Source: Thuidium tamariscinum
Lineage: Eukaryota > Streptophyta > Bryopsida > Hypnales > Thuidiaceae
Assembly: GCA_947034885.2 (NCBI GenBank)
Contig: OX344749.2
Location: forward strand, 10,679,501-10,743,500
DNA: 64,000 bases
Reading direction: 5' to 3'
The notes under the pieces were generated by a model. The model saw nothing but the letters and a program-made list of their open reading frames with translations, did no database searches and was not told where the DNA came from. Made by a program: the position numbers and the translations under genes. Below, one piece after another: positions 49,898 through 60,795 of this stretch (its first letter is position 1; each line of letters starts with the position of its first letter).

Positions 49898-51127
49898 CGC
49901 AGCAGATCACACAGCCCAAGTCTTGCTCCAATTTGAGCACCACACAAGGACTGCTAATCAATGCATCAGAGATGGATTCAGCTGCAAATTTTGAAGCGCG
50001 TTGCGAGGGGAGAGGACGACAATTGGGTTGGAGATGCGTGAGAGAAGAGGAGTCGTCCGTCGTCAGTTCGTCACGAGACTTGGGCCATGCATGTGATCTA
50101 CGCCACAGCCACGACGGAGAACGAGTGGTATGAGGGCCTGCATTGACAGTGGCAGTAACTTACTCCGTATCATACAGCCAAGAGCGTTTCGACGCAGAGA
50201 AGATGAGAGAACTGGAGCCGGCAGTGATGTGGAGCTGAGTCAAGATTCTGTTCGCCTGTTTCACATATCTGTTCTCTTGTTCACATCCGCGGTGAGTTCA
50301 TTTTGGAAGAAGTGCCAACCAGCGATCCCAGAACTGCTTTTGCAGAATTAGTCCGGGGGCTATACCCGTGGGTGTAAGGATGGCTAATCCCGCGACTTGA
50401 TAATTCCGTGGGAGAAAGTCTCTGAGAAATTTGAAAAAAGATTGTAGGATAATGAATATTTTTTTTTCTTTAGTAAAGTAATTTTTGCTATAGGTGTTGG
50501 ACCTGTGTGAATCATACATGGCTATTTCTGGTCCTTTTTGATGGATTCAGTTGCAAAAACTGGGTGGCTTGGTTGCTGAAATTGCTCAAAGATGAGTGAT
50601 TTGTTTGCTTAGTTGGTAAAATGATCACTTGCTTGCTCATTATACATATACACTTGTACAAAGGAAGTAAACATAGTGTTAACTGTTAAGATTCAAATTT
50701 TATAACAAAATGAAAACTGTCAAGTGTTTGTCTATTAAGAACAAACTCAAAACTGACCACTAACTTGGGAATTGAACCCAACTTGCATAAAGCAAGACTG
50801 CCCCAAGTGTAGTATTAGTGTCATGTACACACAAGACAAACAGCCCACATTAGAAGAAAAAGTTAGAAGTAAAAGCATCCAAAATCGCAACATCGGTCCC
50901 AGCTGCGAATCTCCCAAAGGCCCAGCTTCATGGCGTCCATTCGCATACTCCACCTTGTGTATGTGCAGGTGATGGCACATACGGCCCACAAACTTTGACT
51001 GTCAAGAAATTCAATTATTTGAGATTCAAAGCCAGCATAATCTTATGAAAACTAAGGATTGTAAAAGAGGAGGATACTTCCGTGTAGATTACACGTCCCC
51101 ATGACGTCCCACCTTAACAGCATTCTT
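49898..51127. other. AGT2 promoter side and spacer
   Basis: The first ~400 bp (GC-richer) should contain the AGT2 promoter and leader on the minus strand. The rest is AT-rich spacer up to the end of the hAT remnant. I see no gene. The boundary (terminal inverted repeat) of the hAT element should lie in or near 50700-51127 but I could not identify it. Confidence 0.4.
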
Positions 51128-54100
51128 TCAGGAATCAATGGCGTCTTTATAGGGAAAAGTGTCAAGAGAATAGTAACTTTGCCCGAACATGCGCACCACC
51201 AATGGCAAATGCTTATCCAGCCAATTCCTTTGACAGGACTTCAAGAATTTCAACGTTGAGAAGCAACGCTCATCCTCCACGGAGCCCAAAACGAGACAGC
51301 AACCTATCTCGACCACTTTAAAGAACTCAGAAATCAAGTTCTGCAAGTGCCGTGATTGATCAAGGCCTCTCCATAATTTTATGACCGGATTGATGTGGTA
51401 GGGCGTTGTCAAAGCAGAGTCGGCATTGGCTTTCATCGTAACTTTGAACATGGACTACTGATTGTCCAATTTGGAGGCAGACAGGATTTCGGGAGCACTG
51501 AAGCCTTCATCATCAGAAGATGATCCACCCATTACAAACTTAGAGTGACAGTAAAATTTCTTGAGCAACGCCAAGTGCTACGGATAGCTCTCTTCAACTT
51601 TGTCCTGTTTCCAGTACTGTGGGTAAATGATGCCAAAGGCATCAAGTAACTCTTGTTGGGGAAATCTTTTCTCCAACTCATCACAAAGTGATTGAGCTAT
51701 CTCTGCCAAATCCAAGGTACCAACAGTAAACTCATTAGAATGTGAACAGAAGGTAAAAGAAGATTAAGCAATGACATTTGAAAAAAAAATTGGAAATAGT
51801 AATGTTCCTGGCTCCATCGCTAAATCTGCACTTTTGCTATTTCGAAATGCAAAGGTGGACTTGCACGTTTCAAGAACCTACCCAAATTTAATAAAGAAAG
51901 ATACAAATTAGAAAGCAGCATGACCAAAAAAAATGGGAATGGTAATGTTTCTGGCTCCATTGGTAATGCACACTTTTGCAGATTCAAAATGCAAAGCTGG
52001 ACTTGCAAGTTTCTAAACCCTGCCAAAATTTAATAAAGAAAGATACAAACTAGAAAGAACCTAGACAAAAAAAAAATGGGAATGGTATTGAAAAACCTCC
52101 ATCGCTATCTGTGACTGGGAAAACTCCACCGCTAATCTGTGACTCCAAAACGTCAAGGCACACCAACGCAAGTGCAATCCACACCAACAAGTTGAAAGGT
52201 AAATAAAGAACTTAAGGAAAAAACAACTTCAAGAAGCAAAACAGAAACGCTAACCTGAAAATTGCCGCTCCACTTTGTCTTGGACGCGGTGGTATACTTC
52301 TTGTGTAACAAAAACCTCTTGCCCCGTCTGGTTGTCAATGCAACGCATGTAGACAGTGGTACTGCCAAGGTTGAACACCAGGTGGCAAATGCTGGTGTCA
52401 CCCGGCAAGGCCCGCCATTCCAAAGGTATGTCGGCACTATTCACTTTCAGAAGCTCACTGTATCGACAGAACTCCACAGACTGGTATGCTGTAGCAATGT
52501 CAATGAACATCCTTGCTAATTCACCCTGACAAACCTTGATTGCTTGCATAAAATCACAAATGAAAATATCACGAGCTTGGGTGAGCTTAATCAAGGAATG
52601 GACAACGTTTAGCAAGGGTATGAAGCACGCCAAAGATAAAAAGACCTCAACGTCACTAAGAATATCAAAGTTAGAAGCAACGGCTGCATTGCCCTTCTGC
52701 CCACTCGATGGGGGCATATCAACCCCCATCTTCACCAAAAGTGTTTTGTATTCACTGAAAACTCTTTGCGCTGGACTCTTCATGGATATCCAACGTGTTT
52801 CAACATTTCTCAACATTTTTTTGGCCTTAGTTTCCATAAGATCAGCTAGCTTTTGAAGCTCAGATTGTCGCTTGTGGCTGCGACAGAAGTATGCGTATAC
52901 AGATTGGAAGAGACCTTCCAAACGAGAAACCAACGGATACTGAGACAATGTCTCTACCACGAGATTGATGCGATGACTCGCACAGCTCGCAGCAATGCAG
53001 AAAGGAGCCCATTTCTAACAAATTTGGGTGCTAACACCCTTCTTCGATCCTTAAAAGGTACTCACGCCATCCGCCCCAAAGCAAACCAGCTTGGAGGCTA
53101 TTTCCTCCCAATTCAACCCTCCCTCACCCATCAAAGCTAACATGATGGCATTTGTCAAGTGATCTGAGGTGCCATCAGAAACACAGGACAGATGCAACAA
53201 ATGAGGGACCCTCTCCCACGAGTTCATGACATAAACATATACACCCAACCAAGAGAAACCATCAACCGTGGTTACTTCGTTTGCACTTATCGAAACAATA
53301 CGCGCAGATTGCACCACGGCCTTGAGAGCCTTCAGAACAACTCCATGCAGGTGCTCACTAATCTTCCAACCGGCACTCTCAGACTAGTGTTTTCATGGCA
53401 AGTTTTTTACCTTTAGATGCCTCAACAAGTATTGCTCACGTTCGTAATCACACATTGGACGACCATGATGAAGAACTTGAAACAAGGTAGAAAATTGTAC
53501 TCCCTTTCTTTTAGATTCGCCCTCCAAGCCGGAAATGAGTTGGTCGGCCACACTCCCACCTCGTTTGCATCCAGCCCAGAGCTTGCAGTTCTGCAGGTGT
53601 TTGCAGTCAAGTTTGGTGAAAGTATCACCCTTCTTGAGATCAGGAAACGGCACCCCATCCTCGATGCAGGTCCTCTTTCCTTCATGCTTTTCCAGGTTAT
53701 CTCCCTTCGGCACGATCATCTTCCGCCTACTGCTGATCGCACTACAACATTGGCAAACGACTCCGATCAAGTCGCCATTCGAATCGAACTCCCCCTCAGC
53801 CCAAGTATACTTACAAGCCCACACGGCCTGCCACCTCCGTGTGATCGTGCTCGCAGCGACCTTCTTCCTCTTTGGGGCGCAAGCAACTGCATTTGCGTCC
53901 ACTTTCTTCCTCCCCCCCCCGAGCAGATAGAACAACAGTGTCTTTGTGTCCATCAGGTGACACCACCGTTGCTTCCGATGGGCTCTGCCAATTCACGGGA
54001 ACAACTATAGAATCGGAGAGCTGCGTGACCGAGATGTGGGTGATGTCATCAGCGTTCGAAGTAAGGTCGATTATAGGGGGTGGATCGATTGCCGCAACAT

Positions 54101-54140
54101 CGGCAACACCAGCAACACCAGCCTCCATTGCTGGCAACAA
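51128..54140 (-). pseudogene. Degraded hAT transposase (BED finger, DUF4371-like, ZNF862-like)
   Basis: Remnant of a hAT-superfamily transposase gene. The N-terminal frame (from 54140) and the frame carrying a BED-like finger (CQCC with a later HEGKRTC) differ by one base and overlap at a run of nine G (minus strand; 53912-53920), where slippage probably broke them. The finger is followed by the RNase-H-like core: SANEVTTVDGFSW, WERVPHLL, CFGADGVSTF and RNVETRWISMKSPAQRV. After an intron (about 52253-51699) comes the C-terminal dimerisation region with EDERCFSTLKFLKS. In-frame stops lie at 53393-53395, 53384-53386, 53051-53053, 53015-53017, 51578-51580 and 51455-51457. Frame is otherwise continuous across these stops, so decay is by point mutation. 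No terminal repeats or target duplication were located. Confidence 0.85.
51796..52095. repeat. 143-bp-period tandem repeat inside the hAT intron
   Basis: AATGTTCCTGGCTCCAT at 51801 recurs as AATGTTTCTGGCTCCAT at 51944, and the following ~120 bp (including ATTTAATAAAGAAAGATAC) also repeat. A third partial unit begins near 52075. Copies are roughly 80% identical by eye. Confidence 0.65.
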
Positions 54141-56194
54141 ATCACCCAGCCCTCAGTTGTTGCGTCTAGAACAAAAGGTCTTCACTCTAAAACTATCAGG
54201 CAATTTCAGACGAGGAGCCATCAGATGAGAACGTAGACCCCAATTCACCAACACGCGCACCCTACAGGAAAAGAACGAGTTCGGCAACAATACAGTAATA
54301 CACGGAAGGAAATTGACAGATCAAGGCAAACGGCAACGAATTGAAGATGAAATGCAAGGAGCAGTGGAAAGCATGCACCGTGAGTTTGTGAGTTGTGATT
54401 TTGAGAGATTAGAAGCAAGCTCTTTAAGGAAGAAGCCACGCCAAGTCACCACTCGCCAACGTTCACCAATTAGGCAATTACAGAAGCGGCAGTAATCAAA
54501 GCGTCGATTTTTTAGAATGCAGTGAATGCAAGAGACTACCAAACTGGTGGCTCCAAATCTTCACAACATCAGAAATTGGTGCTTGCGATTGCAAACGACG
54601 GCATCCCAATGATTCCACATTCAAAGCACTAAAGATCCATTTTTTGAACAAAGCATCATGAGTTAATGATGACTTCCCCCTCATCTCACAGATCTCACAG
54701 TTTCAAGCTCAAGGCAACAATCCCGAAACCAAACAACGCCACAGATTGCGCAAGAGGCTACTCCGATAAAAAAAATTGGGAATAGTAACAGTAGCACTAC
54801 AGCTGCAAAAAACAGATTTGGTTGCCAGAGGAAGCTGCTAATGCGCTTGGGATGTTTAGCCTCAAGCCCTAATCTCACCAACTAAATCTGCAGCCCAGAT
54901 GCAGCCGAATTTGCTCCAGATCGACGGCTCTAGTTCGACAGCTGCGAACAGGTGGGACGTGACGTGGCGGATGACTACGAATGTGAGTTTGGATGAAAAG
55001 CTGCATTGGCGAGCTTCCGTCAACGAGAAGTGCGAAATGGCTAGAATCTCGATTTTCTTAAGAAATCCCACCATGTACATTTAGCGCAAGATTTTTTTTG
55101 GTAAAATTCTGGCAAATTTTAGCCACTTATGTGATCGCTGGTGCCAACTGAAGGTACTGCATCTACTTAATGCCCGCTCCATAACCATAAAAAGGTACTG
55201 CATCTAACTTATTAAAGCAGATCTCTCCTTTCCATATAAAATTCTGAGAATGAATTCTTACATTTTTGTCCCATATACAAAGATTCTCTCTCATCCATTG
55301 AACACTAAATGTTCATATCAACAATTAAGGTAGATCAACCTATTACCACCCTAATTTGCAATTTGACTAGCTCGGGGCCAATTCCAAGAGGGACACATAT
55401 TCTTCAGAGGTGTATGCATGTTTCACGAATCAAACCCAAGTGGAATTATAATTTTTTGATCAAAATTATAGTTTTTGTGAATTTTTGAAGTGTGCAGCCC
55501 TAAATTACAAAAGTGCCCAAGACTAGGGTCATAAACACCCTCATAACAACCTATAACCACCTTCTTGTGTCCCTACAAGCATCTAGGTATTCACCAATCA
55601 ATTATAGCCATGTTACCCAAAATGATATAAATACACTAATTTCGTCAAATATTTAGACAGAATGGGCTCATTTCTGGATAGATTTGGATGGTGGCATGGG
55701 TGGAAATGGAGCCAAATATAGGGTGATGGAAATGGGTTGCAAACATAATTAGGCTCGTCTACCTTAAAGGTTAATGTAAGCTTATTTTCTAATTGTAAAA
55801 TCATGCGTAAACCTTGTTTTTGATAACCAATCTTCACTACTTTTCTCTATTTATTCTAGAAAGCACTTAAATTCTTACATTGAGTGCATGCTTTTAGGAA
55901 TGACAACAAGGTGTGACTTAATCCACTAGAATTTTTTGAGAATGTCACCAAGGATTGTTGCATCCCATTGAATCATGTTGAGTTGGCTTCTTCTTAAATG
56001 GTGCTACCTTTGCAAAAAAAAAAGATTAAGTCCAATTGAAAGTATGAAAAATATAGAAGAATTAAAATGCTTTCTTGATTAAGTAGTAAAAGAGGCTCTA
56101 CATTACTTATTAAAATAAGAATTAAACAACATTTTTAACATGCCTTCACAATTAGCTCTAAATTATTTGCTAAATTTATGATACTTTATAACTT

Positions 56195-56725
56195 TATAGT
56201 TGTAATCATGCACTTTTTCCATTCAAAATTAGATATTTAATCCATATTTTGGATAGAAAAAAAATTGGTAAAAAAAGACTATTTTTAAGTAAAAAATTCT
56301 TTTGAAATGGTGGAACTTGGTCCTATAGTGCCCAAATAAACAAAGATGCACTTGATATAAATTGATTCTATTGAACACTGTCAATTAGGGGTTTAGAATT
56401 GAAGTCTTCCACAAGTAAGCCAATAGTAGGGTTTTTTGGCAATTTATTATCAATTTGCACGAGAGTAATGAATTGTGCACTAGGCCTTTAGAACACAAAT
56501 AGTAAAATCTTGGATGAAATCACTAAAAAATTTTAAATTTTAAAAAGTCTAAGATGAAATTTTCAAACTGTAAATACAAACATAATTTGTTCATAAATAT
56601 GTGATATGAGTTAATGTGATATTTTATATTCAATATGTGGATGAATGTTAAAATTTGGAGCACCATTGAAACATTTAATATTATTGCTTTTATTGGCACT
56701 TCATTAAAAATGAAAAAAACTAAAA
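56195..56725. repeat. Partial copies of the hAT-like MITE family
   Basis: 56195-56345 aligns with the second half of the element at 58740-59016 (shared GCACTTTTTC, ATTTTGGATAG/TTTTGAATA, GAAATGGT/GGAATGGT). 56440-56725 aligns in inverted orientation with 59234-59425, most clearly at AAATTTGGAGCACCA and GGCACTTCAT(T/A)AAAAATGA. Boundaries are approximate. Confidence 0.5.
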
Positions 56726-57319
56726 CTAAAGTAAGCCACCTTCTAGTGTTTTAGCAAGGTTCTATTTGAATATTTGATTTTCACAACTTGTTATTTTTTT
56801 GATTGGCTTCTACACTTGATATTTTGATTGAAGGAGAAGCATATCCTTTAGATTTCATGAGTGAGTTTCACTTTGGAAACCAAACTAAAAACTCAATAAT
56901 TAATATCTCTCCTTTTTATCTTTGTCTTTGAAAGCTACTTGACTTTAAAGAATCTTAAAAGAGATTTTGTTTGTAATTAGGTCTTGTTGTGAGTAAATAT
57001 ATACAAATAATCCATCCAAGTTTTTTTATGATTGTCTTAATAGATGTTCAAGGATCCTCTTAAGACTTAGTGTATTTGGAAGGCAACATTGGATATCAAG
57101 GTGGCAAGTTGACATTCAACAATTTGTCCTAGGATTGTTATGCCATCTTTTACAGTATCTCATATTTATAGCAATGACACATAGTATATTTTAAAGTATC
57201 CCATTGAAAATCATGTAAGGTATGTAAGAGGTGTCCAAAGTATTGAGGATTTAAAAGAATTTTTTAATATAAAGGTATATTTTAGAGTTTGAATACATGA
57301 AAGATGAACACAACACTTT

Positions 57320-57490
57320 TAGAGCCAAATGCCATCTTTACTTAAGATTTTTTTAATTAAATTCTCAAAGGCCCAAAAATATATGAAACCATTTGAGTTA
57401 GATGCTAGTTCTATTAATCTTTTTAGGAAACTTTAGAGACTAATATTTCAAGAAGTTTTATTTCTTTAATAATGTGATCAATAGAAGAAT
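57320..57490. repeat. Dispersed repeat, diverged copy 3
   Basis: Shares order and words with the repeats at 31233 and 32032: ATGCCATCTTTA, TTTGAGTTAGAT, TCTATTAATCTTTT, GGAAACTTTAG and ATATTTCAAGAAGTTTTA. Identity is lower than between the other two copies. Confidence 0.45.
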
Positions 57491-57609
57491 GGTTAATTTA
57501 ATAATGTAATCATTAATATACTAGTGTTGGGATGTGGGTTAGATTTTGGAAAAAATAGATGGATAATGAAATTTATGTGAAAAGAGTATCATTGAACTTT
57601 AGTTAGTTA

Positions 57610-58539
57610 TCCCCTAAACCCTTGAACAACGTTTTCACCAAAAAAATGCTCCAAAACTGCCATTTCTAATACAAGAGCACATGGTTTTCTTTAAACATTT
57701 TTGACTCATGTAACCGTAGGATCTTGTAGTAAGGTGGTTTGTAAACATGTGGAAAAAATTTCAGAAATTTCCACCGTGTAGATTGCAAGATATAAGCATT
57801 TGAATTGACAAAAAGTGTTTTTTTATCCCTGTGAAAATCCGGGCAGCTGCACTTCACAAGGTCACACTTGTGTGAAAAAAAATTCAAAATGGTGGTTACT
57901 CTTTGAATTCATAATTCAATGCAAGTTGGCTACATTCTCAAAAAATTTCAAACCATTTGGAATTGTACAACATATAGGAAAAAATAAGTAAGCAGAAAGA
58001 AGTAAAAAATGAGCCAAAATACTAAATTGTGAACATTTTATTCATGGAATTGAAAAGTTTCAATCCCAATGGTAAAAATGTTGTAATAAACAATCTACAC
58101 CTTCTGTTTTTATTTTTTCCAAAAATATGAAAAATTGAATTAAATAAAGAATTTCAAACTTTTTTTGTACTATAGAGATTCTGTAACTGGCCGCAAACTA
58201 CCCCAAACTCAAAATCTTCATAACTTTTGACTCATTGATCGGAATGGATTGATTCAAAGCTTCCCATGTCTGTATAAACCTAAAGAATCAATATGAAATT
58301 TCACTTTTCAAAAAAAGTTTTTTCAGCTGCCTGGGCTGCCCGCCGAGCAAACAAAGTGACATATCATGCCATAACTTTTTATCCACAAAGTCAAAAGTTA
58401 TGAAAATTGTTGGGCCTTAAAGCTACTCCTCGGACACACATTTTATCAAAATTTCAAAGAAAAAAAATAAAAACGCCATTCGTAGTGAGCTGCCCAAAAA
58501 ATTTATAATCTCAAAAAACAATGTTCAGGGGTTTAGGGG
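57610..58539. mobile_element. 930-bp non-autonomous TIR element
   Basis: The left end (from 57607, TTATCCCCTAAACCC then TTGAACA and GTTTT) and the complement of the right end (from 58542, TTAACCCCTAAACCC then CTGAACA and GTTTT) match at about 25 of 29 positions. TTA borders both ends and could be a 3-bp target duplication, as in PIF/Harbinger elements. The interior has no coding frame I can support. The superfamily is not settled. Confidence 0.5.
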
Positions 58540-58739
58540 TTAATGTTTCCAAAATATATTCAAACAAAGAAACTAAGGTAACAATAAAATTAGGAATGCC
58601 TTAAGGATGTTAACATATTGTTATGAGTTTTAGCTTTTGGAAATGCATATTAAATTATTGTATATATCCAATGGTATCTATTAAGACTACTCAATTATTA
58701 ATTAATTGATAGGTATTTCTAATTCATACATGTTGGCAC

Positions 58740-59016
58740 CAGCCCTTTTTTTTTAGTTTTTGAGAAAGTGCCAAGATGGCGACCACTTAAAATTTGGTGA
58801 AGCATTGTATATCTCCATCCATCCATCTTTTTGACTAAAAAATACTTTTCAATCATATCTATGCACTTTTTCATCCAAATTTGGCAATTTCATCTATGTT
58901 TTGAATAAAAATGAAGAATTTCTAGCAAAATAAGATTACTTTTATCTGGCGAAAAGTAGATATTTATTTTGGAATGGTACAATTTGGCACCATATTGCCA
59001 AATAAAAAAAAGGCCA
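58740..59016. mobile_element. 277-bp hAT-like MITE with 8-bp target duplication
   Basis: GTTGGCAC at 58732-58739 is repeated exactly at 59017-59024, an 8-bp duplication as hAT elements make. The ends are CAGCCCTTTTTTTT and the complement of TGGCCTTTTTTTT, a short imperfect inverted repeat. The body is non-coding. Related copies lie at 56195-56725 and 59234-59425. Confidence 0.7.
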
Positions 59017-59233
59017 GTTGGCACTCAAGCTTGTGTATATATATAGCTCAAGAATCTAATACAATACTAATACAAATAGGAATGAGCTTCACGACCTTGT
59101 ATTTTCTTAGAAGGATCTATTCCTAACTTGTGCCCCATCAGCAATCAATAGCGTGTTATAATTCCAACTAAGGTTGGATTGGATTTTCATTTTCTCCTTG
59201 GAGTGCATCTTTTAGTACTTTTCAAGGTTGGAA

Positions 59234-59425
59234 CCAAGGCTTTTTTTCATTTTTTATGAAGTGCCAAAGTGAAGATATAAAATGTTATAGTGGTGCTCCA
59301 AATTTCAACATTCATTTATGTATTGGATAGTATTAATATATATCGCATGTCTATAATTATATTTTCATCTACAATTTGGCAATTTCATCCAAGATTTTTT
59401 TTAATAGTTTGAAGTTTTTTGGCAA
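59234..59425. repeat. Related hAT-like MITE copy
   Basis: Begins CCAAGGCTTTTTTTC, then ATGAAGTGCCAA, comparable to the left end of 58740-59016 (CAGCCCTTTTTTTT, then GAAAGTGCCAA). The same sequence occurs inverted at 56440-56725. No clean target duplication was found. Confidence 0.5.
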
Positions 59426-60795
59426 TAAACCCCACAATTTTTTGCCATTTTCTTAAACTAAATTATTTTTTCTAGTGCAATCTTGCGCGAAAAAGTCCAA
59501 AAAATAGCTCTAGTTTGGACCAATGAATTCATGATACACAAGAGTGAAAGAAAGTAGTATGAGAAGAAATCTGAGGGTATTACAGGGCTGTTTCGGGTTT
59601 GTTCTTGAAATGGCTCCCAATGTTGCTGTCCATTGTTAGGTCGGCTTTAATCCTACATAAATGAATAAATAAATTTTAGGTCCTAAAATATGAAAATAAG
59701 TCCAAAATTTATTTATTTTCATATGTTTTTTAATTAATTACATGGCAGGGGCATGACCACATAGGATTCGAGTTCACAAGGCTAAAACTATATTCCCGCA
59801 GTCTTCTAATGCCTTCAAATTTCATCTAATGGAATCAATGAGTGGAAAAGTATCTCTTGAATGATTAGAATTGGATGACTTTAGGTGTTGGTGAATGGTT
59901 AAGTCCAACTTTTGCCTTTCAAAATTCATAGTAATTTCAATTTAAGAGAGAAAATCTCAAGGATAAATTTATTTTTGCAATTTCCATCATTTCTATCAAT
60001 GTACCTTTGAAAATATTTGTTACACCTTGCACTACCCTAGATTATGTCTCAATGTATTTATTTTATTGGTTATGAGTCCTTCTATTATACAAAAATTAAT
60101 CCTACTCCCCGGGGAGATCACTCCTTGTAATTTTAAGCATACACCTGAGTTAAGAGGGTATTTAACATAGGGCTATTTACCTTCATTTTAGTAATTAAAA
60201 TGACTATATTTTTACATATAAATTCAATCATTTGGTTTTTACAGTTAGGCTATCTTATATACAAAATTTATATGTCTAATTTTTTCATATCCATTTACAA
60301 CACACTATAAAAGTAGTGTCTTACATATACACTAATTTTTTAATATATGCACTACTTGTATTGTACTATTGTAGTACAATTTCAAATGACAAATAAAAAT
60401 GTAAAATGCAACAATAGTTTTAAATATTCTAAATTCTATGCCATGTATTCTAAACAACCTAATATGGTGAATAATAAACATCATAGAAACATTAAATATA
60501 GTTATGATACTAAAACTAAGAAAAACACCAATACTAGCAATATAACATGAACAACATGAGAAATTGACACTCTAAAAACATTGTAAATTAACTCAAGAAT
60601 ATGACCTCTATTGTAATATAAAGACTATATATTTTATTTTCACATATGCATTTACAATGGTTTTGAATTTAGAATCAAAAAATAAAAGAGTGTTTATTAA
60701 ACACTAGTAAAAAGAAGATGATTCTAAACATTTATAAGTATATGTTCAAGTAGTTGAGGCAAATCTAGAGTTTGTAGTGTCAAAGTATAGAAAAG

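Larger units (their letters stand above)
54141..60795. other. AT-rich spacer rich in small non-autonomous elements
   Basis: From 54141 to about 55085 composition is mixed, perhaps the 5' side of the hAT element, with no supportable gene. Beyond 55.1 kb it is strongly AT-rich. It contains related hAT-like MITE copies (56195-56345, 56440-56725, 58740-59016, 59234-59425), a 930-bp element with long inverted ends (57610-58539) and a diverged ~170-bp dispersed repeat (57320-57490). I see no gene. Confidence 0.65.
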
